A stretch of 43,933 nt of DNA from Butyrivibrio sp. (GTDB lineage Bacteria > Bacillota_A > Clostridia > Lachnospirales > Lachnospiraceae): positions 1 through 43,933 of the forward strand of contig JAGOGF010000010.1 in NCBI GenBank assembly GCA_017996845.1. Reading direction: 5' to 3'. The translations under genes and the position numbers were made by a program. Within the stretch, counting starts at the first letter, position 1, and each line of letters starts with the position of its first letter. A model generated the notes under the pieces. The model worked only from the letters and a program-made list of their open reading frames with translations. It did not search any database and was not told the DNA's origin. Shown in pieces: positions 1-8,901 of the stretch.

Positions 1-2368
1 AAGCGCCAAGGAATTTACCTGCATCATCTCTGGAGAAACCATATGTCATCTGTGTCAGATCGTTTGTACCAAAGCAGAAGAAATCTGCTTCTGTAGCAAT
101 CTCATCAGCTGTCAGTGCAGCTCTCGGGATTTCGATCATGGTACCAACTGCATATTTCAGTTCAACACCTGCAGCTGCGATTTCTGCATCAGCAGTTTCA
201 ACAACTGTTTTCTTAACAAACTTCAGCTCTTTGATATCACATACAAGCGGAATCATGATTTCAGGAGCAACATTCCAGTCAGAATGCTTCTTCTGAATAT
301 TGATTGCTGCACGGATAACAGCCTTGGTCTGCATTCTTGCGATTTCAGGATAGGTAACTGCAAGACGGCATCCTCTATGACCCATCATCGGATTGAATTC
401 ATGCAAAGAAGCAATGATATCCTTGATCTGCTGAACAGTCTTGCCCTGTGCATCTGCAAGCTTCTTGATATCTTCCTCTTCTGTAGGAACAAATTCATGC
501 AGCGGCGGATCCAGGAAACGAATGGTAACCGGGCATCCTTCCAGTGCTTCATAGAGCTGTTCGAAATCGTTCTGCTGATAAGGCAGAATCTTCTCAAGTG
601 CTGCTTCTCTCTGCTCTGCTGTATCAGAACAGATCATCTCACGAAATGCTGCAATTCTGTCTTCATCGAAGAACATATGCTCTGTACGGCAAAGTCCGAT
701 ACCTTCTGCACCAAGTTCACGAGCCTTCATAGCATCACGAGGTGTATCAGCATTTGTACGAACCTTAAGTCTTCTGAACTTGTCAGCCCAAGACATGATA
801 CGGCCGAACTCACCAACGATCGTAGCATCTACTGTTGCGATAATTCCTTCATAGATATTGCCTGTTGTACCATCGATAGAGATGAAGTCTCCTTCATGGA
901 ATGTCTTGCCTGCCAGTGTGAACTGCTTGTTAGCCTCATCCATGGCGATCTCACCGCAACCGGATACACAGCACTCACCCATACCACGGGCAACTACAGC
1001 AGCATGGCTTGTCATACCGCCACGAACTGTCAGAATTCCCTGTGCGGATTTCATACCGGTAATATCTTCCGGAGACGTCTCAAGACGAACAAGAACGACC
1101 TTTTCGCCTCTGTCTGCCCATTCAACTGCATCTTCAGCTGTAAATACAATCTTACCACATGCAGCTCCCGGTGAAGCACCAAGGCCTTTTCCAAGAGGTG
1201 TTGCAGCTTTCAGAGCCTTTGTATCAAACTGAGGGTGCAGCAGCGTATCCAGATTACGAGGCTCAACCATTGCAACAGCTTCTTCTTCTGTTCTCATGCC
1301 TTCATCAACCAGATCACATGCGATCTTCAGAGCAGCCTGTGCTGTTCTCTTACCATTTCTGGTCTGCAGCATATAAAGCTTTCTCTCTTCGATTGTGAAC
1401 TCCATATCCTGCATATCTCTGTAATGATTCTCAAGAGTTGAACAAACTTTCTGAAACTGCTCATATACTTCAGGCATGATTTCACCAAGAGCAGCGATCG
1501 GCTGAGGTGTACGAACACCTGCAACAACGTCTTCACCCTGTGCATTGATCAGGAACTCACCCATGAGCTTCTTCTCACCTGTTGCAGGATCTCTTGTAAA
1601 TGCAACACCTGTACCGGACTGATCAGACCAGTTACCAAATGCCATCATCTGAACATTAACAGCTGTTCCCCATGAATACGGGATATCATTATCACGACGA
1701 TATACATTTGCACGCGGGTTGTCCCATGAACGGAATACTGCCTTGATAGCACCCATAAGCTGTTCCTTTGGATCATCCGGGAACTCATTGCCGATCTTCA
1801 ACTTGTATTCATCCTTAAACTGACCTGCCAGTTCTTTCAGATCTGCAGCTGTCAATTCAATATCCTGAGAAACGCCTCTGTCAGCCTTCATCTTATCGAT
1901 CAGTTCTTCAAAGAATTTCTTACCAACTTCCATAACAACATCAGAATACATCTGAATAAATCTTCTATAACAGTCCCAAGCCCATCTCTCATTACCTGTC
2001 TGAGCTGCAATTGTATTAACAACTGTTTCGTTCAATCCAAGGTTAAGAATAGTATCCATCATACCCGGCATAGAAGCTCTTGCACCGGAACGAACAGAAA
2101 CAAGAAGCGGATTCTTGATATCACCGAACTTCTTACCTGTAATTTCTTCCATCTTAACTATGTTCTCATTGATCTGAGCCTGGATCTCTTCGTTGATCTT
2201 TTCTCCATCTTCATAGTACTGTGTACAAGCATCCGTAGTAATTGTAAATCCCTGCGGTACCGGAAGTCCTAAATTAGTCATTTCTGCCAGGTTCGCACCC
2301 TTACCACCAAGGAGGTTACGCATACCGGCATTTCCTTCAGTGAACAAATAAACCCACTTATTAGCCAT
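1..2368 (-). CDS. ppdK: Pyruvate, phosphate dikinase (3' end cut by window edge)
   Basis: Interconverts pyruvate + ATP + Pi with PEP + AMP + PPi in the cytoplasm, linking glycolysis to PEP in many anaerobes. The frame is open from ATG at 2368 (ribosome site GGGAAG just upstream) to the left edge: 789 codons, against about 875 for the family, so roughly 85 C-terminal residues are missing. Seen in the translation: the N-terminal nucleotide-binding motif GGKGANLAEM (residues 21-30); the swivelling phosphohistidine domain GGMTSHAAVVARG, with the catalytic His at residue 455 (codon 1004-1006), the same number as in the Clostridium symbiosum enzyme; and the PEP-barrel motif GTNDLTQM (about residues 767-774) near the edge. 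The gene stands alone on this side. No frameshift was seen in the stretches translated. Confidence 0.97.
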   Translation of the reverse strand, partial: MANKWVYLFTEGNAGMRNLLGGKGANLAEMTNLGLPVPQGFTITTDACTQYYEDGEKINEEIQAQINENIVKMEEITGKKFGDIKNPLLVSVRSGARASMPGMMDTILNLGLNETVVNTIAAQTGNERWAWDCYRRFIQMYSDVVMEVGKKFFEELIDKMKADRGVSQDIELTAADLKELAGQFKDEYKLKIGNEFPDDPKEQLMGAIKAVFRSWDNPRANVYRRDNDIPYSWGTAVNVQMMAFGNWSDQSGTGVAFTRDPATGEKKLMGEFLINAQGEDVVAGVRTPQPIAALGEIMPEVYEQFQKVCSTLENHYRDMQDMEFTIEERKLYMLQTRNGKRTAQAALKIACDLVDEGMRTEEEAVAMVEPRNLDTLLHPQFDTKALKAATPLGKGLGASPGAACGKIVFTAEDAVEWADRGEKVVLVRLETSPEDITGMKSAQGILTVRGGMTSHAAVVARGMGECCVSGCGEIAMDEANKQFTLAGKTFHEGDFISIDGTTGNIYEGIIATVDATIVGEFGRIMSWADKFRRLKVRTNADTPRDAMKARELGAEGIGLCRTEHMFFDEDRIAAFREMICSDTAEQREAALEKILPYQQNDFEQLYEALEGCPVTIRFLDPPLHEFVPTEEEDIKKLADAQGKTVQQIKDIIASLHEFNPMMGHRGCRLAVTYPEIARMQTKAVIRAAINIQKKHSDWNVAPEIMIPLVCDIKELKFVKKTVVETADAEIAAAGVELKYAVGTMIEIPRAALTADEIATEADFFCFGTNDLTQMTYGFSRDDAGKFLGA

Positions 2369-2382
2369 TTTCTTCCCTTTCT

Positions 2383-2402
2383 TACCGACTTTCGCATCGG
2401 TA
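2383..2402 (-). promoter_or_regulatory. Small hairpin in the ppdK leader
   Basis: TACCGA and TCGGTA form a perfect 6-bp inverted repeat around an 8-nt loop, directly upstream of the ppdK ribosome site. It could tune translation start or mRNA stability; no known riboswitch is recognised. It is short enough to be chance. Confidence 0.3.
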
Positions 2403-2490
2403 AACCCTTTCATTATGTTACATAATTTATATAATAATCCATATCCCGTAGTAAATATGGAGAATTAACATCCATACATTTGCAGAACAC

Positions 2491-3411
2491 TCAAGCGTCT
2501 GCTCTTTCCGACGTTTCTTCTTTCGGAATAAAACTGTCAAATATGAAGATATCAAAATTCTTACGGCTTTCTTCCAGTGCTTTCTGATCTCTGATTGTCC
2601 ATGCAGCCGCTGTATTGTGATAAAGGTCTCTGCATAAACGTCTTGAAAGATTGTCCGCGTATCGATAATTATATGCCACAAAATCAGGTTTTGTCATAAA
2701 ATTAAGCAACAAATTGGTCAATGCAAAATAAACCGGACCGCGAAAAGCCACCGGGTCCTCTTTGTGAAAAGCATCCGACAGCTGTCCTCTCATGATCTCA
2801 CTGTGATTTCTGCGATACCAGAAAAGTCCAAGCGGATTAAAAGATTCTATGCAATATGCACCACGGTATTCTCTAAGCAGACAGTCTGCCTTTCTGCAAA
2901 CAGACAGATCGGTAAACTCAATCTTGAGTTCAATGACCAGCGGCACTTTTCCATTTACCAGTTTCAGAAAATTCTCGAATGTCGGGATTTGTTCTTCTGA
3001 ATCCATCAGATAAAATTTCTGCAGTTCAGAAAAAGTATAATCGCACACCTTACCTTTTACCCCAAGGCTTCCATCCGCATTTTGAATCGCATCCTGCGGT
3101 TCTCTTCCTTTTGGATAACGTGCTACACGGGCAAGTGTAAAATCATGAAAAACAACCGGAACCCCATCTTTACTCAGCTGGACATCCAGTTCTATGCCAT
3201 ACCCTGCTTCAACAGCAAGCCGAAAGGCTTTCATTGAATTCTCAGGGGCATCACTCCTGTTATCGTGCAATCCTCTGTGGGCATAGAGCCTTCCAAGAAA
3301 AGGTTCTTTCGCAGGTTTTCCAAACAAACGCGGCATAATAGCCAAAAAATATAAAGCGGCCACTACCGCCAGAATCACAATTATAACAAGAATTATTTTG
3401 CCTGAAAACAT
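2491..3411 (-). CDS. Membrane-anchored glycerophosphodiester phosphodiesterase
   Basis: A 306-residue GDPD-family enzyme, expected to hydrolyse glycerophosphodiesters to glycerol-3-phosphate and an alcohol. Residues 5-25 are a single hydrophobic segment, so the catalytic domain is probably tethered to the membrane; its side is not certain but outside is likely. The TIM-barrel signatures are present: HRG (residues 45-47), the ENS motif, ELDVQLSKDGVPVVFHD with the metal-binding E and D, and VIELKIE. The gene lies 93 nt downstream of the MFS transporter stop on the same strand, so the two may be cotranscribed. The ribosome site before ATG 3411 is weak. The substrate cannot be told from sequence. 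Confidence 0.9.
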   Translation of the reverse strand: MFSGKIILVIIVILAVVAALYFLAIMPRLFGKPAKEPFLGRLYAHRGLHDNRSDAPENSMKAFRLAVEAGYGIELDVQLSKDGVPVVFHDFTLARVARYPKGREPQDAIQNADGSLGVKGKVCDYTFSELQKFYLMDSEEQIPTFENFLKLVNGKVPLVIELKIEFTDLSVCRKADCLLREYRGAYCIESFNPLGLFWYRRNHSEIMRGQLSDAFHKEDPVAFRGPVYFALTNLLLNFMTKPDFVAYNYRYADNLSRRLCRDLYHNTAAAWTIRDQKALEESRKNFDIFIFDSFIPKEETSERADA

Positions 3412-3504
3412 TTTTATACTGACACTTTCTGATGTTACACTTACAGAACATCCTTGCTTATTTTAATACACGTTTTTTCTTATGGCAACCCCTTTTCACT
3501 GTCT

Positions 3505-4821
3505 TTAGTCATCCACATCAAAATTTTCCAGTTTGCTCTTTGCAGGAATCGGTCTGCTGTCCCCATGGTGTACCATTAACATGGTCAGAAATGCCAAGGT
3601 TGAAAACACAAATGCATATGGGAAAAGTGTTCTATATGAGACATATTCCAGCAAAAATCCTGAAAAAATAGGAGTAAAGACCTGTGCTGCCATGGAAAAA
3701 GTATAATAGGTTCCTGTAAATTTTCCAATATCTCCCGCACGGCTCATCTCAACTACCATCGGATAAGAATTAACATTTATGGATGCCCAGCCGAAGCCGA
3801 TCAATGCAAACAGAATATTTACCCCAAATGAATAGTGCCCTATAAACCCGCCGATCAGATAGCATGCACTCATCAGTGCCACACCGATCAAAATTGTTTT
3901 TTTACGTCCGATATGACTGGAGATCTGTCCAATCGGAATATAACTCAGTACTGCCGCAATCGTCGCAACCATCAGGCAGTCTGCATATGCACCGTTATGA
4001 AGATTCCATACCTGTTCCACATATCTGGAAAATGCTGTTGTAACAGCATTATAAGCTGTAAACCATAAAAAAACCGATAACAGCAGGAAAATCATGCTTT
4101 TTTTTACAGGTGCAGGCATTGCAGCACCCACCGATTCCTGTTGTTTATCCATATTTGTTTCTTCCGGTTCCTGATTGATTCCGAAAGAAACATTTTCCTC
4201 CTGAACTTTTTCCCCCAGCTTTTTTTCAGAAATCGTAAGATATAAAATGACTACCGTAATGATCATGCATAATACAATACTCAGTACAAGGGGCATATAA
4301 TTCGTAAGCGATTCATCCGCAGGTTCTTTCAGCAGCACCTTTATCATAATCAGTGTATAAATGGCGCCAACAGTACCCATCAGATTAATCACTGCATTTG
4401 CTTTACTGCGAAGAGGTGATGGTGTGAGATCAGGCATCAGTGATACTGCCGGAGAACGATAAATTCCCATAGATATGAGAAGCATCAGCAAAATTGTGAT
4501 AAACAGAACCAGTCTTCCCGGTCTGTTTGCTACTCCGATCAATAACAAAAGAAAAATAACAGACAAAATGGTACCTGCCAGAATATATGGCATCCTCTTT
4601 CCGAGCTTTGTATTGGTTTTATCGGAAAGCGTACCAAAAAAGGGAAGCAAAAACAGTGCCAGAACATTATCGAGTGCCATTACAACTCCTGTCCAGGCCT
4701 CTCCAAGATGAAATGTATTTTTCAAAATCTTGGGTATTTCATTGTCATAAAACTGCCAGAATACACAGATGGAAAGAAATGCAAGTCCTAAAAGAATTGT
4801 ACGTCGATAATTCAATTTCAT
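3505..4821 (-). CDS. MFS transporter, SLC45/GPH-like (probable sugar carrier)
   Basis: A 438-residue polytopic membrane protein with about 12 hydrophobic segments and a hydrophilic, charged central loop (about residues 205-240) between the two six-helix halves. Motifs such as GTLSDKTNTKLGKRMPYI after helix 2 and the repeated IGQISSHIGRKKTILIG in the second half are the MFS loop signatures. The N-terminus (FWQFYDNEIPKILKNTF) resembles clostridial SLC45-type carriers often linked to sugar use. The substrate is unknown. Start ATG 4821 has a GGGG-type ribosome site 9 nt upstream and a good promoter. No glycosidase is nearby to hint at the sugar. Confidence 0.85.
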   Translation of the reverse strand: MKLNYRRTILLGLAFLSICVFWQFYDNEIPKILKNTFHLGEAWTGVVMALDNVLALFLLPFFGTLSDKTNTKLGKRMPYILAGTILSVIFLLLLIGVANRPGRLVLFITILLMLLISMGIYRSPAVSLMPDLTPSPLRSKANAVINLMGTVGAIYTLIMIKVLLKEPADESLTNYMPLVLSIVLCMIITVVILYLTISEKKLGEKVQEENVSFGINQEPEETNMDKQQESVGAAMPAPVKKSMIFLLLSVFLWFTAYNAVTTAFSRYVEQVWNLHNGAYADCLMVATIAAVLSYIPIGQISSHIGRKKTILIGVALMSACYLIGGFIGHYSFGVNILFALIGFGWASINVNSYPMVVEMSRAGDIGKFTGTYYTFSMAAQVFTPIFSGFLLEYVSYRTLFPYAFVFSTLAFLTMLMVHHGDSRPIPAKSKLENFDVDD

Positions 4822-4875
4822 AAATGCTGTCCCCTTTTTTCATTCTTTTTTTAAATATGTAATCCCCAGGTAATC

Positions 4876-4904
4876 ATTATATATCGTTATGATAAATGAC
4901 TCAA
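4876..4904 (-). promoter_or_regulatory. Promoter of the MFS gene
   Basis: On the minus strand a -35 TTGAGT (4899-4904) and a -10 TATAAT (4876-4881) are separated by 17 bp, about 55 nt upstream of the MFS start codon. This is a near-consensus sigma-A promoter. Confidence 0.75.
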
Positions 4905-4940
4905 TAAATGTCATGTAAAATAATGTATAAATAAATTTTC

Positions 4941-4954
4941 GAAAATACGTTTTC
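4941..4954. promoter_or_regulatory. Palindrome between divergent MFS and ABC-F promoters
   Basis: GAAAA-TACG-TTTTC is a perfect 5-bp inverted repeat lying between the two divergent promoters, 18 bp upstream of the ABC-F -35 box. It could be an operator. It is not a clean CcpA cre site (two extra central bases) and not a clean LexA box. Confidence 0.35.
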
Positions 4955-4971
4955 AATTTTATAAATAGGAC

Positions 4972-4999
4972 TTGCAAAACAGGTTTATTCCTATATAAT
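4972..4999 (+). promoter_or_regulatory. Promoter of the ABC-F gene
   Basis: A -35 TTGCAA (4972-4977), a 16-bp spacer and a perfect -10 TATAAT (4994-4999). The ATG lies about 45 nt beyond the expected start point, behind an AGAAAGG ribosome site with a long 14-nt spacing. Confidence 0.75.
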
Positions 5000-5051
5000 T
5001 CTATAGGTACCTTTTAACGCCATTAATAAAAGAAAGGCATGGTTCTGTCAT

Positions 5052-6692
5052 ATGATCAGTGCAAATAATGTAACGCTTCGTGTGGGTAAGAAAGCCCTGT
5101 TCGAAGATGTAAATATCAAATTTACGGAAGGAAACTGCTACGGCATCATTGGTGCAAACGGTGCAGGCAAGTCAACCTTCCTCAAAATTCTTTCCGGTCA
5201 GCTTGAGACAACTACCGGTGAAGTTGTTATCACTCCCGGGCAGCGTCTCTCCTTCCTGGAACAGGATCACTTCAAATATGATGCATCTGTTGTTCTGGAT
5301 ACTGTCATTATGGGAAATTCCCGTCTGTATGAGATCATGAAGGAAAAAGATGCCATTTATGCAAAAGCTGATTTTTCTGATGCAGACGGCATCCGCGCGA
5401 GCGAGCTGGAAGGCGAATTTGCCGAAATGAATGGTTGGGAAGCAGAATCTGATGCAGAAAGTCTTCTGAATGGTCTGGGCATTGCAACTGAACTGCATCA
5501 CAAACTGATGGGTGAACTGACCGGTGCCGAGAAGGTAAAAGTACTTCTTGCAAGAGCACTTTTTGGCAGTCCTGATATTCTGCTACTGGATGAGCCTACG
5601 AACCATCTGGATCTGGATGCGATCGGATGGCTGGAAGAATTTCTGATCAATTTCGAAAATACTGTTATCGTTGTATCCCATGATCGTTACTTTCTGAATA
5701 AAGTATGTACACACATTGGTGATATCGATTATGGTAAGATCACACTTTACGCAGGCAACTATGATTTCTGGTATGAGTCCAGTCAGCTGATCATTCGTCA
5801 GATGAAAGAAGCAAATAAGAAAAAAGAAGAAAAAATCAAGGAGTTAAAAGAATTTATCTCCCGTTTCTCTGCCAATGCTTCAAAATCAAAGCAGGCTACT
5901 TCCAGAAAACGTGCGCTTGAAAAGATCGAATTGGATAATATGCGTCCTTCCAGCCGAAAATATCCCTATATTGATTTCCGTCCCGACCGTGAAATCGGAA
6001 ATGAAGTTTTGACTGTTGACGGAATTACCAAAACCATTAATGGGGAAAAGATTCTGAATCATATTTCTTTTGTTGCACAGCACGATGATAAAATTGCATT
6101 TGTCGGTGGTAATGAGCTTGCCAAAACAGTTCTGTTTCAGATTCTGAGCGGTGAAATGGAGCCTGATTCCGGCAGTTTTAAGTGGGGCGTCACAACTTCG
6201 CAGGCGTATTTTCCAAAGGACAACACGAGAGAATTCGACAATGACCTGACAATTTCCGACTGGCTGACGGGATATTCTCCTGTTAAGGATGTTACCTATG
6301 TCCGTGGTTTTCTGGGACGTATGCTGTTTGCCGGCGAGGATGGAATTAAAAAAGTCCGGATTCTTTCCGGTGGTGAAAAGGTCCGCTGTATGCTTTCCAA
6401 AATGATGATCAGTGGTGCCAATTGCCTGATCCTGGATGAACCTACCAACCATCTGGATATGGAATCCATTACTGCGCTGAATGAAGGTATGATTCGTTTC
6501 CCGGGTGTGGAGTTCTTTGCCTGCAGAGATCACCAGGTCGTTGAAACAACTGCAAACCGGATCATGGAAATTCTCCCGGATGGTTCTCTGATCGACAAGA
6601 GAAGTACCTATGATGAATATCTGGACAGTGATGAAATGGCAAGAAAGCGTACCGTATACAGCACAAATGAAGATGACGAGGCAGATGACTGA
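5052..6692 (+). CDS. ABC-F family ATPase (YkpA/YbiT-like) with one degenerate ATP site
   Basis: A 546-residue soluble protein with two ABC ATPase domains in tandem and no membrane segment, the ABC-F layout. Members act on the ribosome: translation factors or antibiotic-protection proteins. Domain 1 has canonical Walker A GANGAGKS (34-41), LLLDEPTNHLD and VVSHDRY, but its signature is LTGAE (156-160) in place of LSGGE. The inter-domain linker (about 245-300) is Lys/Glu-rich, as expected. Domain 2 has a canonical signature LSGGE and Walker B, but a degenerate Walker A GGNELAKT (352-359, Ala for the last Gly) and CRD (491-493), where the H-switch His is Arg. Length fits YkpA/YbiT and lacks the long extensions usual in resistance proteins, so a housekeeping role is more likely than resistance. 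Confidence 0.9.
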   Translation: MISANNVTLRVGKKALFEDVNIKFTEGNCYGIIGANGAGKSTFLKILSGQLETTTGEVVITPGQRLSFLEQDHFKYDASVVLDTVIMGNSRLYEIMKEKDAIYAKADFSDADGIRASELEGEFAEMNGWEAESDAESLLNGLGIATELHHKLMGELTGAEKVKVLLARALFGSPDILLLDEPTNHLDLDAIGWLEEFLINFENTVIVVSHDRYFLNKVCTHIGDIDYGKITLYAGNYDFWYESSQLIIRQMKEANKKKEEKIKELKEFISRFSANASKSKQATSRKRALEKIELDNMRPSSRKYPYIDFRPDREIGNEVLTVDGITKTINGEKILNHISFVAQHDDKIAFVGGNELAKTVLFQILSGEMEPDSGSFKWGVTTSQAYFPKDNTREFDNDLTISDWLTGYSPVKDVTYVRGFLGRMLFAGEDGIKKVRILSGGEKVRCMLSKMMISGANCLILDEPTNHLDMESITALNEGMIRFPGVEFFACRDHQVVETTANRIMEILPDGSLIDKRSTYDEYLDSDEMARKRTVYSTNEDDEADD

Positions 6693-6726
6693 TTTTCTGC
6701 TGACCGGTCTATTCTCAGTATAAAAT

Positions 6727-6777
6727 AATTCCCTGATAGGCGGATTTCTTATTTGACCATCTGCTTATCAGGGAATT
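6727..6777 (+). terminator. Terminator after the ABC-F gene
   Basis: A ten-base arm (TTCCCTGATA) pairs with its complement across a 26-nt interior that itself holds a GC..GAT/ATC..GC mini-stem, followed by a T-rich stretch. It lies 35 nt past the ABC-F stop. Confidence 0.7.
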
Positions 6778-6912
6778 TATTGTTATATTCAGTATTTTAC
6801 GGTTTTATCAGATCTTTTTCCATATATTTCATTTTTTTATAGCAAACAGGCTCCCCACTATCGTTTGAAGCCGTTTCAAAATGCTTCTTTTCCTATCCTA
6901 TATCTGTTCCTA

Positions 6913-7773
6913 TCATACATCTGCCCTGTTTCTTTGTTCCTTTAATCGATCCAATACCTCTTCTGGTACGAACAGATGACCATAGCCGGTTCCCAGATCA
7001 AGTCCCGGCTTATTGGCACCATGAAAATCAGATCCGCCGCTGATGCACAGATCATAATCTGCTGCAATTCTGCGGATATCACGTTCCTCTGATGATGCAT
7101 AGGTACTGTAAATGGCCTCTATTCCAATCAGTCCGTCTTCTTTAAGTTCCCTGACCAGTTTTCTGAGTCTGGCATCACTCATCCGGTACAATATGGGATG
7201 GGCCAGTACCGGAATTCCTCCTGCTTTCAGAATCAGATGTACTGCCTGCGCAGGTGTCACTTTTTCTCTTGGAACAAAACAGGGTGCACGATCTCCTATA
7301 TATCGTTCAAACCCTTCTCTGATGCTCTTAACATAACCGCCATTTAACAAATGTTTTGCGTAATGGGCTCTCGTGATCACCGCATCCGGAAATTCCTGCT
7401 GCAGCTGTTCATATGTAACCGGTATCCCCGCGAGTGTGAGTTTTTCACACATCCTGACATTCCGCTGTATTCTGGATTCTATAAATTCCTGCAGTTCATT
7501 TTCAAAAAAAATATTGTGATAATCTATAAATAATCCAACAATATGAATATCTCTGCCCTCATACTCAGTGGAAAATTCAATTCCAGGTACCACCTCCAAT
7601 TCAGGGCAGTTTTCTGCTGCATATAAGATTGCTTCATCAAGTCCCGCCGTGGTATCATGATCTGTCAGCGCAATTGCCGCAAGACCTTTTTGTGCAGCAT
7701 AATCCACTAATTCTGACGGTGTATAACTTCCATCTGATTTTGTTGAATGTGTATGCAAATCAACTGCTTTCAT
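6913..7773 (-). CDS. PHP-domain metal-dependent phosphoesterase (RNase AM/TrpH type)
   Basis: A 286-residue PHP-family enzyme. The HxH metal site appears at once (DLHTHSTKSDGS), followed by LTDHD, GIEFS and the C-terminal GGSDFHG, all metal-binding motifs of the family. Characterised relatives include E. coli YciV (RNase AM), a 5'-3' exoribonuclease that also dephosphorylates nucleoside 3',5'-bisphosphates, so RNA-end trimming or 3'-phosphoadenosine-phosphate turnover is the likely job. ATG 7773 is chosen over an upstream ATG at 7797 because GGAGT sits 5 nt before it and HxH then falls at the usual distance from the N-terminus. It diverges from the HAD gene. Confidence 0.85.
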   Translation of the reverse strand: MKAVDLHTHSTKSDGSYTPSELVDYAAQKGLAAIALTDHDTTAGLDEAILYAAENCPELEVVPGIEFSTEYEGRDIHIVGLFIDYHNIFFENELQEFIESRIQRNVRMCEKLTLAGIPVTYEQLQQEFPDAVITRAHYAKHLLNGGYVKSIREGFERYIGDRAPCFVPREKVTPAQAVHLILKAGGIPVLAHPILYRMSDARLRKLVRELKEDGLIGIEAIYSTYASSEERDIRRIAADYDLCISGGSDFHGANKPGLDLGTGYGHLFVPEEVLDRLKEQRNRADV

Positions 7774-7947
7774 TTTTACTCCATTCCCTTTGTGCATTTT
7801 TTTGTGCTATAGTAATTTCTGATCAGAGTATAATGCAGGATACGAACATCAGCATTTTTATCCTTTGGCAAATCGAATGTATTTTCAAATTGGTTCTCGG
7901 TTAAATATAAGATAAAGCCATTTTACAAACAATTGAAAGGCTTGCAT

Positions 7948-8751
7948 ATGAATAAAAAAATATTTTTTTTCGATCTGGATGGTACACTTCTAAACAGCCA
8001 GAAGACAATCTCTCCTGCAACAAAAAATGCCCTGAAAACCTTCACAAATTCCGGCAACCATTTTGTAATCTGCACCGGCCGTGCAATGGACAGTATTTTG
8101 CAGCTTCAAAAAGAACTTTCTCTTTTTTATCCCGGTACTTTTTTGGCAGCCTTTAATGGTGCACAGATTTATGACTGCGACACGAAAAAGACCATCTACC
8201 GCACAGGTATCAGCATTAATCTTGTCAGCCAGATTTTTGACCTTGCTAAAGACCATGGAATCCATATTCAGACTTATTCCGATACACACATTATTACCTG
8301 TACGGATGACGAATGCACAAAATATTACAGACATTTTATTCCATCTCCGCTCTTGCTGTCTTCTGATATTCATTCTGCCCTGATAACCGATCCCTGCAAA
8401 TGCATCGCCATTGAACTGCATGACCATCAGAAGATGGAACATTTTCGCAAATCATTGCTCCGCCTTGTCGGTTCATCACTAAGTATTATGTATTCCAGTC
8501 CTTACTACCTAGAGATTTTTCCGGCTGAGGCAGGAAAAGGATCTGCTGTTACAAGGCTTTGTGAATATCTGCAGATTCCGATTGAAAATGTCCTTGCCGC
8601 AGGCGACGGGCAAAATGATATATCCATGATCCAGGCTGCAGGTACGGGAATTGCCATGTTAAATGCAGCGGAGGATGTTAAGGCTTCTGCTGATCGTATT
8701 ACTGATGCAGACAATGATCACGATGGTCTTGTACCTTTTCTGCTTGCATAA
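7948..8751 (+). CDS. Cof-type HAD-IIB phosphatase
   Basis: A 267-residue haloacid-dehalogenase phosphatase of the Cof subfamily, acting on small phosphorylated metabolites (sugar phosphates, pyridoxal phosphate or FMN in characterised members). Motif I DLDGTLLNS (nucleophile Asp), motif II ICTGR, a C2-type cap in the middle and motif IV GDGQNDISMI are all visible. ATG 7948 has GAAAGG 7 nt upstream; an in-frame TTG at 7933 has no site. The gene stands alone and ends 15 nt before a strong terminator. The substrate cannot be assigned. Confidence 0.88.
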   Translation: MNKKIFFFDLDGTLLNSQKTISPATKNALKTFTNSGNHFVICTGRAMDSILQLQKELSLFYPGTFLAAFNGAQIYDCDTKKTIYRTGISINLVSQIFDLAKDHGIHIQTYSDTHIITCTDDECTKYYRHFIPSPLLLSSDIHSALITDPCKCIAIELHDHQKMEHFRKSLLRLVGSSLSIMYSSPYYLEIFPAEAGKGSAVTRLCEYLQIPIENVLAAGDGQNDISMIQAAGTGIAMLNAAEDVKASADRITDADNDHDGLVPFLLA

Positions 8752-8766
8752 AAATCTCCTATTATT

Positions 8767-8796
8767 AAAAAATGACTGCTTTTGCAGTCATTTTTT
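8767..8796. terminator. Bidirectional terminator after the HAD gene
   Basis: AATGACTGC and GCAGTCATT form a perfect 9-bp stem with a 4-nt loop, extended by A4/T4. The rightward T-run is six bases, and the A-run makes it work on the minus strand too, which would back up termination of the maf operon. Confidence 0.85.
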
Positions 8797-8822
8797 GCTC
8801 AAATCCATAAAATCAATTTTAA

Positions 8823-8885
8823 AATCTGATACAGCGAACAGCACATCTGTATCAGATTATTCCGTACAGCAGAATAACGCTGTAC
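8823..8885 (-). terminator. Two tandem hairpins at the 3' end of the polyphosphate/maf operon
   Basis: Reading leftward after the 84-residue gene come GTACAGC/GCTGTAC (8864-8885, 7 bp) and then AATCTGATACAG/CTGTATCAGATT (8823-8858, a perfect 12-bp stem with a 12-nt loop) followed by TTTTAAAATT. The second probably terminates or protects the operon mRNA 3' end; the first may be a processing or stability element. Confidence 0.6.
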
Positions 8886-8901
8886 ATGGCATCCGAAAAG
8901 C

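Noticed and set aside
284..1174. 296-codon plus-strand ORF inside ppdK
   Set aside because: It is antisense to the well-supported ppdK frame, Cys-rich and without homology signals or ribosome site.
4939..4954. CcpA cre site or LexA box in the MFS/ABC-F region
   Set aside because: It has two extra central bases relative to cre and two mismatches to LexA; kept only as an unassigned palindrome.
5886..6533. 215-codon minus-strand ORF opposite the ABC-F gene
   Set aside because: It is the shadow of the ABC-F coding frame, with no start signals and no recognisable domain.
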